DNA of 17,134 nucleotides, taken from the NCBI GenBank assembly GCA_902478725.1, contig CABSMD010000036.1, positions 1 through 17,134 on the forward strand, read 5' to 3'. The notes beneath the pieces were generated by a model. That model saw only the letters and a program-made list of their open reading frames with translations, was not told the origin of the DNA and searched no databases. The stretch comes from an uncultured Clostridia bacterium (lineage in GTDB: Bacteria; Bacillota; Clostridia; HGM11514). Each line of letters begins with the position of its first letter. The first letter of the stretch is position 1. Shown here piece after piece: positions 7,026 through 14,620 of this stretch. The position numbers were made by a program, and so were the translations under genes.

Positions 7026-7114
7026 TGTGCTATGCAACTCCCTTTTCTTTCAATCAAAACTCAGGCCGGCAGATACTTTTTTGTTGAAAAGTGAGTTGCC
7101 TATAGTATAGCACA
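7026..7114 (-). repeat. Imperfect palindromic repeat, copy C
   Basis: This is the most symmetrical copy. An outer inverted repeat TGTGCTAT (7026-7033) / ATAGCACA (7107-7114) encloses an inner one, GCAACTCCCTTTTC (7034-7047) / GAAAAGTGAGTTGC (7086-7099), with one mismatch. The core start lies 98 bases from that of copy B, so B and C form a tandem pair. The right flank differs from A and B and lacks the GGTATTATAAT extension. TGCTATACT is kept at the left flank on the minus strand. Confidence 0.85.
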
Positions 7115-7134
7115 TTTTGCAGCATTTGAAAAGA

Positions 7135-7170
7135 AAAACCTCCGAACCATTTTTTGTTCAGAGGTTTTTT
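7135..7170 (-). terminator. Rho-independent terminator after rnhA (works in both directions)
   Basis: The hairpin AACCTC-C-GAAC / GTTC-A-GAGGTT has an A/T-rich loop, a T tract on both strands and a bulged pair in the stem. It follows the rnhA stop by about 12 bases on the minus strand and should end the mtaB–M14–rnhA unit. On the plus strand it would stop any transcript leaving repeat copy C. Confidence 0.85.
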
Positions 7171-7181
7171 GTCCCCCATCC

Positions 7182-7775
7182 TTATTTGATTCCCAAAGCA
7201 TCCTTCGCCAAACGGTCGGCCATCTCGTTATAGGTGTCTCCCGTATGCGCGGCGACCTTCACAAATCGAACCGCAAGCCTGTCTTTGATAGAGTCATAAT
7301 ACTGCTTATAGCGCTTTGTACCTTCCTTTTCCGCCTTCCAGTCCCCGGTGCACCATTTGGCAATCCCGGCGTAGTCATGATAGATGATGATTTTATTCAG
7401 GTTATTCTCCAGCGCATAGTGCATTGCCATCTCGGATGCGGTGATCTCCCCTGCTACATTTCGCATGGATGCCAGTGTTTGGTCATCCCCCGCCTTGTTC
7501 ATCGTTTTGATCTCGCCATTGTAGAGCAGGACGACGCCACATCCATACCGGCCTGTTTTGACATCAAAGCTGCCATCCACATATGCGCAGAGGGTGTTTT
7601 CATCGTGTTCGGGTTCCGCGATATCCTTCCGGTTTAGGTAGGCCGTTGCTTCGTCCAGTGTTTGGAAAGACTTATATTCCGCATTTGAAAACCCTTTTAT
7701 CTGCTTTTGGCATTCCGTCCAGCTGTAAAACAGCCCGCAGCTTCTGCCATTTCGTACTGCATAGATTTTTCCCAT
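7182..7775 (-). CDS. rnhA: Ribonuclease HI with N-terminal viroplasmin-like domain
   Basis: The enzyme cuts the RNA strand of RNA-DNA hybrids. The 197-residue protein starts with the short hybrid-binding (viroplasmin-like) domain, KIYAVRNGRSCGLFYSW and FSNAEYKSF, about residues 1-48. This is typical of Firmicutes and eukaryotic RNase H1. The catalytic domain has the four acidic residues Asp67 (YVDGSF), Glu110 (AGEITASE), Asp134 (IIYHDYAG) and Asp187 (NEMADRLAK), with the flexible-loop His177 in AAHTGD. All key residues are present, so it should be active. It lies 27 bases after the M14 peptidase gene on the same strand and is the last gene before a strong terminator. The ribosome-binding site (GGGGA) is weak. 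Confidence 0.92.
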   Translation of the reverse strand: MGKIYAVRNGRSCGLFYSWTECQKQIKGFSNAEYKSFQTLDEATAYLNRKDIAEPEHDENTLCAYVDGSFDVKTGRYGCGVVLLYNGEIKTMNKAGDDQTLASMRNVAGEITASEMAMHYALENNLNKIIIYHDYAGIAKWCTGDWKAEKEGTKRYKQYYDSIKDRLAVRFVKVAAHTGDTYNEMADRLAKDALGIK

Positions 7776-7802
7776 ATGTATTTTCCCCGTTTCTCTTTTT
7801 CT

Positions 7803-8693
7803 TTAGGAATGTACCGCCGCCAGGGCGAGCAGTTGCTTATTTTTTTGATAGATATCGTCAAGCTGTTCGATCGGCAGCGGATTGGTACCCACACCGGCCT
7901 CAATGGTAAAAGACGGCTTCATAAACGTCTTTAAAAACCAGTCCTTGTATCCGCCATGGGAAGCGATCCCCGCCGGCCTCGCCAGTCGGTAGCCACTTGC
8001 CTTTGCAAACATCTGCGCCAGCTCCGCCGATTTTTTTGGTGTATACTTCATGTATTGGTAATAGATTTCCTCCCCCTGCGTGTGATAGCATAATGAGAGG
8101 TTAAATTGCTGTTCTCTTGAAAAATGTACCATCGCCCGCGTCTCCGGCTCGGATTCCGGCTCCTCCCCGCCAAACCGGGTCGGGCCGGGGCCATGGATGC
8201 CGTAGCCGTCCTCCATCTCCTTGGCAATGCTCCAACCGGCGCTGTAGTTGTGGTTTAAGTCCACTCCACGGATGTTAGCCTGCCAGGTCGTCGAAAAATT
8301 GTCGCTGCCATGGTTCCATTGGATTAGCTGACTGCGCCGCATACTCCCCTCTGCGCCGTTTTTAACCAGCTCTACCCCGTCGGGATTCACCATCGGTACA
8401 ACGTACAGACTGCTCCGTTCAAAGATATGCCCGGTGTCATATCCGTAATATTCTTCGCCATTTAAGTAAGCGTCGGATATTTCTTTCAAAAACTTAACCA
8501 GTAGAGCGGAAGTGATCCACTCTAAGGCATGGTGGGCGCCGTTATAGAACACCTTGTTCGGGCCCTCTCCCAGTTTAAAGCAGATCAGTTCTTTGCCCAA
8601 AACACTCTTTCCAATGCTGAAGGTTTCAAAAAGCTGATTGCGTGAGAGCAGGTCAGCATCTCTTTTTAAATTTTCATATCCATAGATATACAC
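7803..8693 (-). CDS. M14 zinc carboxypeptidase, gamma-D-glutamyl-diaminopimelate peptidase-like
   Basis: The 296-residue protein belongs to the M14 metallopeptidases. The zinc ligands are visible: His55 and Glu58 in HALEW and His204 in CYHTQGEE, with the catalytic Glu265 in SFTIEAG. The segment RGVDLNHNY (142-150) replaces the classic DLNRN with a histidine, and the protein lacks a signal peptide or LysM domain. In Firmicutes, cytoplasmic proteins of this type cut the gamma-D-Glu to diaminopimelate bond of recycled peptidoglycan stem peptides, the likely role here. The start is a GTG at 8693 with a GAGGTG ribosome-binding site six to seven bases upstream; an upstream ATG at 8700 is out of frame. 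It lies between mtaB and rnhA in one unit. Confidence 0.85.
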   Translation of the reverse strand: MYIYGYENLKRDADLLSRNQLFETFSIGKSVLGKELICFKLGEGPNKVFYNGAHHALEWITSALLVKFLKEISDAYLNGEEYYGYDTGHIFERSSLYVVPMVNPDGVELVKNGAEGSMRRSQLIQWNHGSDNFSTTWQANIRGVDLNHNYSAGWSIAKEMEDGYGIHGPGPTRFGGEEPESEPETRAMVHFSREQQFNLSLCYHTQGEEIYYQYMKYTPKKSAELAQMFAKASGYRLARPAGIASHGGYKDWFLKTFMKPSFTIEAGVGTNPLPIEQLDDIYQKNKQLLALAAVHS

Positions 8694-8702
8694 AATACAT
8701 CA

Positions 8703-8727
8703 CCTCTATCACATCCTATGACAGAGG
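8703..8727 (-). promoter_or_regulatory. Hairpin covering the ribosome-binding site of the M14 gene
   Basis: On the minus strand CCTCTGTCA and TGATAGAGG can form a nine-pair stem (one G-U) with the loop TAGGATG. The AGAGG of the second arm is part of the ribosome-binding site for the GTG start at 8693. There is no U tract, so it is not a terminator. It may limit translation of the M14 gene or couple it to mtaB. Confidence 0.45.
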
Positions 8728-8753
8728 CGGCGCAACTATAACCGGAATCTGTA

Positions 8754-10070
8754 TCACATTTCCAATTGCCCGAAAATAAAATCCTTCTCCGCGCGCTTTA
8801 GCTTTACAGTAACGATTTGGCCGACAAGGCCGTTTTTATCGCTTTTTCCCTTCTCCTCTCCGACCGCAAAATGTACTCGCGCGTAGTTTTTGGTAAACCC
8901 TTCATACAGGCCGTCCCCAATCTGCCGTTCGGCAAGCACCTGTGCGGTTTCTCCCTGCTGACTTTCCAAAAACGTGCGGGAGAGTGATTCACCCAGTGCG
9001 AGCATCCGGGAGGCTCGCTCCTCCTTGCGCTCCGGACTCACGTGATCGGGAAACCCGGCTGCCCTTGTCCCTTTGCGCACCGAGTAGGGAAACACATGGA
9101 TTTGGCTGAACCCCACCTGTTTTACAAACTGGTAGGATTCCTCAAACTCCTCTTCGGTCTCTCCGCAAAAGCCTACCATCACATCGGTGGAGATTGCCGG
9201 GTTTTTGAAGCTGTCCCGCACCGCCTCGACCGACGCAAGATACTCCTCAGGCGTATAATGGCGGTTCATTCGTTTTAGGGTGCGGGCCGACCCGCTTTGA
9301 AGGGAGATATGGAAGTGGGGGCAAAATTTTTCCATCGAGGCCAGGGCGGTTACAAACTCCTTTGTCATACAGCCCGGTTCAACCGAGCCCAAGCGGACCC
9401 TTTTGACCCCTTTGATTCGATTGACACAGGCTATCGCATCGAGCAATCCAATATTTTCCAAATCTTTGCCATAGGAAGCGACATGGATACCGGACAGGAC
9501 GAATTCACAATACCCCTTTCCGCACAGCTCCTCCACCTCGGAAACAATATCCGCAAGCGGCCTGCTGCGCACACGCCCGCGCGCATACGGGATGATGCAG
9601 TAGGAGCAATAACGGTCGCAACCGTCCTGAATCTTTAAAAACGCCCGTGTACGCTCCTGATACGCGGGAACATGCAGACTTTCAAACTCCCTTTCCTGCA
9701 TGATATCCCTTACCGCCCACACCGGCCGGTCCGCCGCCTGTTCAATCAGCTTTGGGATTTCCGCCCGGCGCGACGTGCCGACAATTACATTGACCCCGTC
9801 GATCCGGGAAACATCCTCCGGCGCGGTCTGTGCATAACAGCCGGTGGCTACCACGATGGCGTTTGGATTGTGCTTTTTCGCCCGCCGGATCATCTGGCGC
9901 GACTTGCGGTCGCTCAGACTGGTTACCGTACAGGTATTGATAATATAGCAGTCGGCGTAATCGTCAAACGGAACCATTTCATACCCCGCTTCCTGCATCA
10001 TGGAGGCGATCGCCTCGCTCTCATACTGGTTGACCTTGCACCCTAACGTGTGTATTGCCGCTTTTTTCAA
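8754..10070 (-). CDS. mtaB: tRNA ct6A/t6A C2-methylthiotransferase (MiaB family)
   Basis: The radical-SAM enzyme adds a methylthio group to N6-threonylcarbamoyladenosine at position 37 of tRNAs reading ANN codons. The 438-residue protein has the three domains of the family. The N-terminal UPF0004 domain has cluster cysteines Cys11 (LGCKVNQ), Cys47 (NTCTVT) and Cys78 (GCYAQ). The radical-SAM domain has Cys151, Cys155 and Cys158 (CDRYCSYC), and a TRAM domain lies at the C-terminus. LGCKVNQYES and GSVEPGCMT point to MtaB rather than MiaB or RimO. The start is TTG at 10070 with GAGGTG six bases upstream. It heads a unit with the M14 gene and rnhA and is divergent from the HPr-like gene. Confidence 0.9.
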   Translation of the reverse strand: MKKAAIHTLGCKVNQYESEAIASMMQEAGYEMVPFDDYADCYIINTCTVTSLSDRKSRQMIRRAKKHNPNAIVVATGCYAQTAPEDVSRIDGVNVIVGTSRRAEIPKLIEQAADRPVWAVRDIMQEREFESLHVPAYQERTRAFLKIQDGCDRYCSYCIIPYARGRVRSRPLADIVSEVEELCGKGYCEFVLSGIHVASYGKDLENIGLLDAIACVNRIKGVKRVRLGSVEPGCMTKEFVTALASMEKFCPHFHISLQSGSARTLKRMNRHYTPEEYLASVEAVRDSFKNPAISTDVMVGFCGETEEEFEESYQFVKQVGFSQIHVFPYSVRKGTRAAGFPDHVSPERKEERASRMLALGESLSRTFLESQQGETAQVLAERQIGDGLYEGFTKNYARVHFAVGEEKGKSDKNGLVGQIVTVKLKRAEKDFIFGQLEM

Positions 10071-10124
10071 TCGTTACACCTCAGTTTTTTTACTTTTAAT
10101 ATACAGAAATAATACCGAAAACAA

Positions 10125-10153
10125 TTGACAACCCGCCCAAAAAATAGTATGAT
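10125..10153 (+). promoter_or_regulatory. Sigma-A-type promoter of the HPr-like gene
   Basis: TTGACA at 10125-10130 and TATGAT at 10148-10153 are 17 bases apart, an almost perfect match to the vegetative consensus. The gene's ATG lies 41 bases downstream of the -10. Confidence 0.8.
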
Positions 10154-10194
10154 AATAAAGAAAGAAGGATATTATATTTTTAGGAGGTATTGGT

Positions 10195-10425
10195 ATGGTA
10201 ACATTCAATATTATGTTAAATTCTATCAACGATGTCAAGAACTTCGTAAACCTGGTGAATAAATACTCCTTTGATATCGACCTGACATCCGGCAGATACG
10301 TTGTGGATGCGAAGTCCATCATGGGTATTTTCAGCCTCGACCTGAGCAAGCCGATCAAGGTTGAGATTCATTCGGATGACGCGCAGGCGCTGGTTGATGA
10401 GCTCAAGCCCTTCGTCATTGCATAG
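10195..10425 (+). CDS. HPr-like protein lacking the active-site histidine
   Basis: The 76-residue protein has the HPr fold signature in its second half: VVDAKSIMGIFSLDLSKPIKVEI, where Ser41 corresponds to the regulatory Ser46 of HPr. The usual HARPA active-site motif near the N-terminus is replaced by SINDVKNF, so no phosphate can be taken from Enzyme I on a histidine. Crh of Bacillus is a known HPr paralogue with the same loss, acting in catabolite control with CcpA. Similar clostridial proteins are often annotated as HPr-family phosphocarriers. The ATG has AGGAGGT seven bases upstream. It has its own promoter and terminator and is a single-gene unit. A regulatory rather than transport role is inferred. 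Confidence 0.8.
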   Translation: MVTFNIMLNSINDVKNFVNLVNKYSFDIDLTSGRYVVDAKSIMGIFSLDLSKPIKVEIHSDDAQALVDELKPFVIA

Positions 10426-10435
10426 ATTGCTAAAA

Positions 10436-10470
10436 CGCCGGTCTGGGTAAACCCCCAGGCCGGTTTTTTA
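10436..10470 (+). terminator. Rho-independent terminator of the HPr-like gene
   Basis: GCCGG-T-CTGGG / CCCAG-GCCGG forms a strong GC-rich stem with a six-base loop, followed by TTTTTT. It begins about ten bases after the stop codon. The minus strand also shows a short T-rich tail, so it may stop readthrough from the DUF3006 gene. Confidence 0.85.
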
Positions 10471-10565
10471 TGGAAACACCTCAAATCATGAAATTACATC
10501 GCAGTAAATCACGAAACACCTCAGGTCACAGAGGGCTATTGGCTGTTTTCCGCCAGGGTTGCTTT

Positions 10566-10778
10566 CTAGTCCGACCAGAAGTCGTGGGTAAGCTCCTCGA
10601 TCTCTTTTTTTCGCTTTTCTGTAGCGGTCTGATCCACCTCATAAAAGCCGCCCTTTCGGCAAAGTACATCCCCTTCCGCCGCCTTGCCTCGAATCCTGTC
10701 CCGTGGAATGTCCCGCATTTCGCCGCCCGCTTCCTCACAGATTGCAAAATCACCCTCAAACCGGTCAATAACCAACAT
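10566..10778 (-). CDS. DUF3006 small protein
   Basis: The 70-residue protein begins MLVIDRFEGDFAICE and ends with a charged helix (KRKKEIEELTHDFW), which are the hallmarks of DUF3006. The family has no proven activity but is often found beside ComEC-like metallo-beta-lactamase proteins, as here. A GTG at 10787 is an alternative start, but GGGAG sits eight bases from the ATG at 10778, so the ATG is preferred. The ribosome-binding site lies at the end of the upstream gene, whose TGA is at 10784-10786, so translation is probably coupled. It is the last gene of the recD2 operon. Confidence 0.8.
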   Translation of the reverse strand: MLVIDRFEGDFAICEEAGGEMRDIPRDRIRGKAAEGDVLCRKGGFYEVDQTATEKRKKEIEELTHDFWSD

Positions 10779-10783
10779 TTGGT

Positions 10784-11632
10784 TCACTCCCTTTTTTCCT
10801 GATAATACTGCTCTCCATCTGAATAAAAGACGATATCCTTATCGAAATCTGTACGATAGATAGTTATCCCAGACCTTTTCAACCTTTTGAGCACAGTTTC
10901 GTTCGGATGCCCGTATGAATTTCCAGCGCCAACCGAAATAACGGCATATTCGGGCGACACGGCTTTTAAAAACGCCTCGCTGGTCGATGTCCTGCTGCCA
11001 TGGTGACCGATCTTTAGTACATCCGCCTGCACTTCGAGCCCACAGCGGAGGATCTCGCTCTCAGACAGTTCTTCCGCATCACCGGTAAACAGAAAACTGG
11101 TGCTGCCGTATACCAGCCGCAGAACAATGGAATAGTTGTTTGTACTTTCATAGAAACCATCGGTCGGTGCGAGGACAGTACACTCGGTGTTTTTGAGAGG
11201 AATCCTATCTCCGGTTTTTGGCACTTTCGCCCGCAGGCCCTTTGCCTTCGCGCTTTTTACCATGTTTTCAAACGTTTTGGTATTCGCTGTCTCCTTTGGC
11301 ATGTAAAGAGCGCCGATTTCAAACTGATCGATCACGTCCGCCATACCGCCAATATGGTCTTCATGCGGATGTGTGGCCACCAGATGGTCAATCCTTTTGA
11401 TCCTGCGTTTATGTAAGTAATCCACCACCCGGTAAGACATCTTTTTCGTGCCCGCATCGATCAGCATGGTTTCTCCATTGGCACAGACCAGAATACTGTC
11501 GGCCTGACCCACGTCGATGAAATGAACCGATACGGTACCGTCCGTATTTTGAAACGCCGGCTGTGCCCGGTTCGCCAGAAAGGCCGTCACCGCAACGACC
11601 GCCGCTATTAATATGTAAATATATTTTTTCAT
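10784..11632 (-). CDS. ComEC/Rec2-like secreted or membrane-anchored metallo-beta-lactamase-fold protein
   Basis: The 282-residue protein starts with an N-terminal hydrophobic segment (residues 4-20, YIYILIAAVVAVTAFLA), a signal anchor or signal peptide. It then has the metallo-hydrolase domain of the ComEC C-terminal type: FIDVGQADS (38-46), THPHEDH (87-93) as zinc ligands, FTGDAE with Asp185, and GHHGS with His210 and His211. Free-standing ComEC-like proteins of this form are thought to be nucleases or hydrolases at the cell surface; the substrate is unknown. The ATG follows the comF stop after four bases, with AAGGA inside the comF end, so the genes are translationally linked. It is unlikely to be full ComEC because the membrane-channel part is absent. 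Confidence 0.85.
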   Translation of the reverse strand: MKKYIYILIAAVVAVTAFLANRAQPAFQNTDGTVSVHFIDVGQADSILVCANGETMLIDAGTKKMSYRVVDYLHKRRIKRIDHLVATHPHEDHIGGMADVIDQFEIGALYMPKETANTKTFENMVKSAKAKGLRAKVPKTGDRIPLKNTECTVLAPTDGFYESTNNYSIVLRLVYGSTSFLFTGDAEELSESEILRCGLEVQADVLKIGHHGSRTSTSEAFLKAVSPEYAVISVGAGNSYGHPNETVLKRLKRSGITIYRTDFDKDIVFYSDGEQYYQEKRE

Positions 11633-11636
11633 TTCT

Positions 11637-12377
11637 TCATTCCTTTTGCAGCTTTGTCATGGCAAGCGTCAGTCCAAACACCGAAGCCGCGCCCGCCTTG
11701 CCAAGTACCCTGGCGCACTCGTTCATCGTCGCGCCGGTCGTAAAAATATCGTCCACCAGCAGGATGTTTTTACCCGCCACTTTTACGTCGTCAACCAAAG
11801 CAAAAGCTCCCCTTACATTTCTTTGCCTCTGCTCATAGTTTAAGCGGTTCTGCGGTATCCTGTCCTTGATGCGCCGCAGCGTGTCTTTGTATTCTAACCC
11901 ACCGATCTCACAAATTCTGCGCGCCAACAGCTCCGACTGGTTGTAGCCCCTCTCACGCATCCTTTTTACACTGATGGGTACGCTTGTCACGAAATCGAAT
12001 GCTTCGGGCCGATAGACATAATTGGCCAGAATCGTGCCCAAATCCTTGTAATAATACATCTTCCCCCGAAACTTGAACGCAGTGATCGCATTCTTCATCC
12101 CTTTTTCATAGTAACAGGCGGAAACATGCTTTTGATAATAAGGCTTTTTGTTTGAGCAGCGCCAGCATACGATCTCCCCCGTCGGAGTCACCCGCCCGCA
12201 CACCGGGCAGTGCGCCGGTTCCACATAGGGCAGGCTTTTCATACAATCCAGACAGCCATTCATTTCCGAACCCACCGGCAGCAGCTTTCTGCAAAACATA
12301 CAGCGCGGCGGGAAGATCAGGTTTTTAAGCGTCCGCAGTTTTCTGTTCAGGAAACGCAAGGAATCAGCCATCCCCAT
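11637..12377 (-). CDS. comF: ComF family phosphoribosyltransferase-like protein
   Basis: The 246-residue protein has an N-terminal double zinc ribbon with four CxxC pairs: Cys26/29, Cys42/45, Cys57/60 and Cys71/74. A phosphoribosyltransferase-type domain follows, including RERGYNQSELLA and the PRPP-binding motif ILLVDDIFTTGAT (205-217). In naturally competent bacteria ComF helps move incoming DNA into the cell and interacts with helicases; in others its role is unclear. The start at 12377 overlaps the end of recD2 by 14 bases, so the pair is co-expressed. An in-frame ATG lies two codons further in. The ribosome-binding site is poor, as is common for coupled genes. Confidence 0.9.
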   Translation of the reverse strand: MGMADSLRFLNRKLRTLKNLIFPPRCMFCRKLLPVGSEMNGCLDCMKSLPYVEPAHCPVCGRVTPTGEIVCWRCSNKKPYYQKHVSACYYEKGMKNAITAFKFRGKMYYYKDLGTILANYVYRPEAFDFVTSVPISVKRMRERGYNQSELLARRICEIGGLEYKDTLRRIKDRIPQNRLNYEQRQRNVRGAFALVDDVKVAGKNILLVDDIFTTGATMNECARVLGKAGAASVFGLTLAMTKLQKE

Positions 12378-14574
12378 TCAACTCGCTTAATTTTTGATCG
12401 AGAGAGGAATACCGCTGTACATGACGGTTGTTGTCCACCATCGTCCGCATGATCCGTTCGCTGCCGACCAGCACGACCAGCCGCTTCGCGCGTGTGACCG
12501 CCGTATAAAACAGATTGCGCGAAAGCAGCATCGGCGGTGCCTGGTACATCGGCATCACCACGATCTCAAACTCGCTCCCCTGGCTTTTATGCACCGTAAT
12601 GGCATAGGCCGGTTCGAGCTCATCCAACTGCAAAAAGTCGTATTTCACGATCCGTTCCTCATCAAACAACACATACAGGCAGGAATTCTCCGGGTCGATA
12701 TTGGTAATGACTCCCTCGTCGCCGTTAAAAACCCCGGTACCGTTCTCATCGGAATACTTCATCGTCCAGGGCATATCGTAATTGTTTCTCACCTGCATCA
12801 CCTTGTCGCCGATGCGGAAGGAGAAATCACGCGAGGCACGCTCCGGCCGGCCGGGCTGCGGGGGATTCAGCGCGTCCTGAAGCGCCTGATTCAGGGCATG
12901 TATCCCCGCCACCCCTTTTTTGGATGGAGAGATCACCTGAATTCCAAACAAATCCTCCACCTGATAGGTTTCGGGCAGACGCCGCCGGCACAAATCCACG
13001 ATGGTCGGCACAATCTGATCCGGTCCATCGGTATGGATAAAGAAAAAATCCCCCGTATTGCTGATGGGATATTCCCCATTTATGATCTTGTGAGCATTTA
13101 CCACGATCATGCTCTCCTTGGCCTGTCGGAAAATTTCGGTCAGCCGCACGGTACGGACACAGCCGCATTCGATCATATCGCTCAAAACATTGCCCGCCCC
13201 AACGCTGGGAAGCTGATCGGCATCCCCCACCATGATGAGCCTGGTGGTAGAGGGCAGCGCCGCAAGTAAGCTGTCTAACAGTACGATATCCACCATTGAG
13301 ACCTCGTCCACGATCACCGCGTCGAAATCAAGCGGGTTGCGTTCGTTCTTGCCGAACTGCTGCCGGCGGTCCTCGCCGTAGCTCATTTCCAGCATCCTGT
13401 GGATGGTTTTGGCCTCATGGCCGCACAGGGTGGTCATACGCTTGGCGGCGCGCCCGGTCGGCGCACAAAGCGCCACGCGCAGGCCAATCCGTTCAAACAC
13501 GGACAAAACGGTGCGGATGATGGTGGTTTTTCCCGTGCCCGGGCCGCCGGTAATGACCATCAGGCCGCTTCTTACCGCCTCTTCCACCGCCTCATGCTGC
13601 ATCTGCTCGAGCGTGATGCCCATGCTTTCCTCCGCCTTTTCAATGGCGTGCTCCAGTATGCCGACCTCCTCGATCTCCATATTGGACAGCAGCAACAGCT
13701 TTTGTGCCGACCGCAGTTCACACTGATACATTTCATATAGATAAATATGTTCGCCATGCAGCGTTTGCTCAGCGTGCAGCACGGAATCGATCAGCATGGA
13801 CACGATCACGTTCTGTACGCTGTCCTCCCCCACACCCAGCAGCCGGCAGACCAAACCCACCAGCTTTTCACGCGGCAGGTAGGTATGCCCGTTCTGGCTG
13901 TTGTATTGCAGGATATAGCGTACCCCGGCCGCCACGCGGGAGGGATCGTCCTGCAACACGCCAAGGGACAGGCCAATCTTGTCCGCCTTTTTAAATCCGA
14001 TTCCATATACATCCTCGCACAGGCGGTAGGGATTTTCCTGAATCACATCCACCGCCTCGCTGCCGAACTGCTTGTACACCTTTAGGGCAAAGTTAGGCGT
14101 CACGCCAAAGCGGTTTAAAAACATCACGATCGACTGCACGCCGCTTTGCTCCACAAAGGATTCGTTGATGGCCTGCGCCTTTTTAGGGGAAATTCCCTTG
14201 ATCAGGGCAAGTTGCTCCGGCTCATCCCGCAATACGCGGAGACTGTCCTCCCCGAACTTGTCCACAATCCGCTTCGCCATCACCGCCCCCACACCGGAGA
14301 TGATGCCTGAGCTCAGGTAGCGGATGATCGAAACAGAATCGCTCGGCTCCACCTTTTCATAATATTCCACCTTAAACTGCTCGCCGTAGTCCGGGTGTAC
14401 CCCCCATGTCCCACTCAGGCGCAACGTCTCCCCCTCGCTGATATAGGGCATGTACCCAACGGCGCAGACGGATGCGTCGCTGGTTTCCACCTCACACACG
14501 GTAAACCCGTTTTTTTCGTTGGTATAGATAATCGCTTCCACGACCGCCTCCAACGAGACCAATTCTTTTGCCAT
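12364..14574 (-). CDS. recD2: RecD2 family ATP-dependent DNA helicase
   Basis: The 736-residue SF1B helicase unwinds DNA 5' to 3' and functions in DNA repair without RecBC. The N-terminal part (about residues 1-320) has the OB and helix-hairpin-helix regions, with SGVGAVMAKRIV (93-104) and LIKGISPKKAQ (124-134). The helicase motifs follow: Walker A TGGPGTGKTT with Lys349, Walker B VDEVSMVD (422-429), motif III GDADQLPSVGAGN (450-462), motif V TVHKSQGSEF and motif VI FYTAVTRAKR near the C-terminus. The length is normal for RecD2. It is the first gene of the recD2–comF–MBL–DUF3006 operon and is preceded by a good promoter. The start has only GGTGG close upstream. Confidence 0.93.
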   Translation of the reverse strand: MAKELVSLEAVVEAIIYTNEKNGFTVCEVETSDASVCAVGYMPYISEGETLRLSGTWGVHPDYGEQFKVEYYEKVEPSDSVSIIRYLSSGIISGVGAVMAKRIVDKFGEDSLRVLRDEPEQLALIKGISPKKAQAINESFVEQSGVQSIVMFLNRFGVTPNFALKVYKQFGSEAVDVIQENPYRLCEDVYGIGFKKADKIGLSLGVLQDDPSRVAAGVRYILQYNSQNGHTYLPREKLVGLVCRLLGVGEDSVQNVIVSMLIDSVLHAEQTLHGEHIYLYEMYQCELRSAQKLLLLSNMEIEEVGILEHAIEKAEESMGITLEQMQHEAVEEAVRSGLMVITGGPGTGKTTIIRTVLSVFERIGLRVALCAPTGRAAKRMTTLCGHEAKTIHRMLEMSYGEDRRQQFGKNERNPLDFDAVIVDEVSMVDIVLLDSLLAALPSTTRLIMVGDADQLPSVGAGNVLSDMIECGCVRTVRLTEIFRQAKESMIVVNAHKIINGEYPISNTGDFFFIHTDGPDQIVPTIVDLCRRRLPETYQVEDLFGIQVISPSKKGVAGIHALNQALQDALNPPQPGRPERASRDFSFRIGDKVMQVRNNYDMPWTMKYSDENGTGVFNGDEGVITNIDPENSCLYVLFDEERIVKYDFLQLDELEPAYAITVHKSQGSEFEIVVMPMYQAPPMLLSRNLFYTAVTRAKRLVVLVGSERIMRTMVDNNRHVQRYSSLDQKLSELNGDG

Positions 14575-14620
14575 CCAACCACCATTTTCTATATGCTTCT
14601 TCTCTTTTTATTTTTCTCTT

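Noticed and set aside
10074..10358. Minus-strand frame of 94 codons opposite the HPr-like gene
   Set aside because: It is antisense to a recognised coding gene and its promoter, has no ribosome-binding site and shows no family features.
10473..10523. Direct repeat GAAACACCTCA, two copies 40 bases apart
   Set aside because: Two short copies in an intergenic stretch, with no third copy and no palindromic or CRISPR-like structure; probably chance or a minor duplication.
12394..13269. Long open frame on the plus strand inside recD2
   Set aside because: It is antisense to the helicase motifs, has no ribosome-binding site and its composition is that of a mirrored coding frame; recD2 is plainly the real gene.
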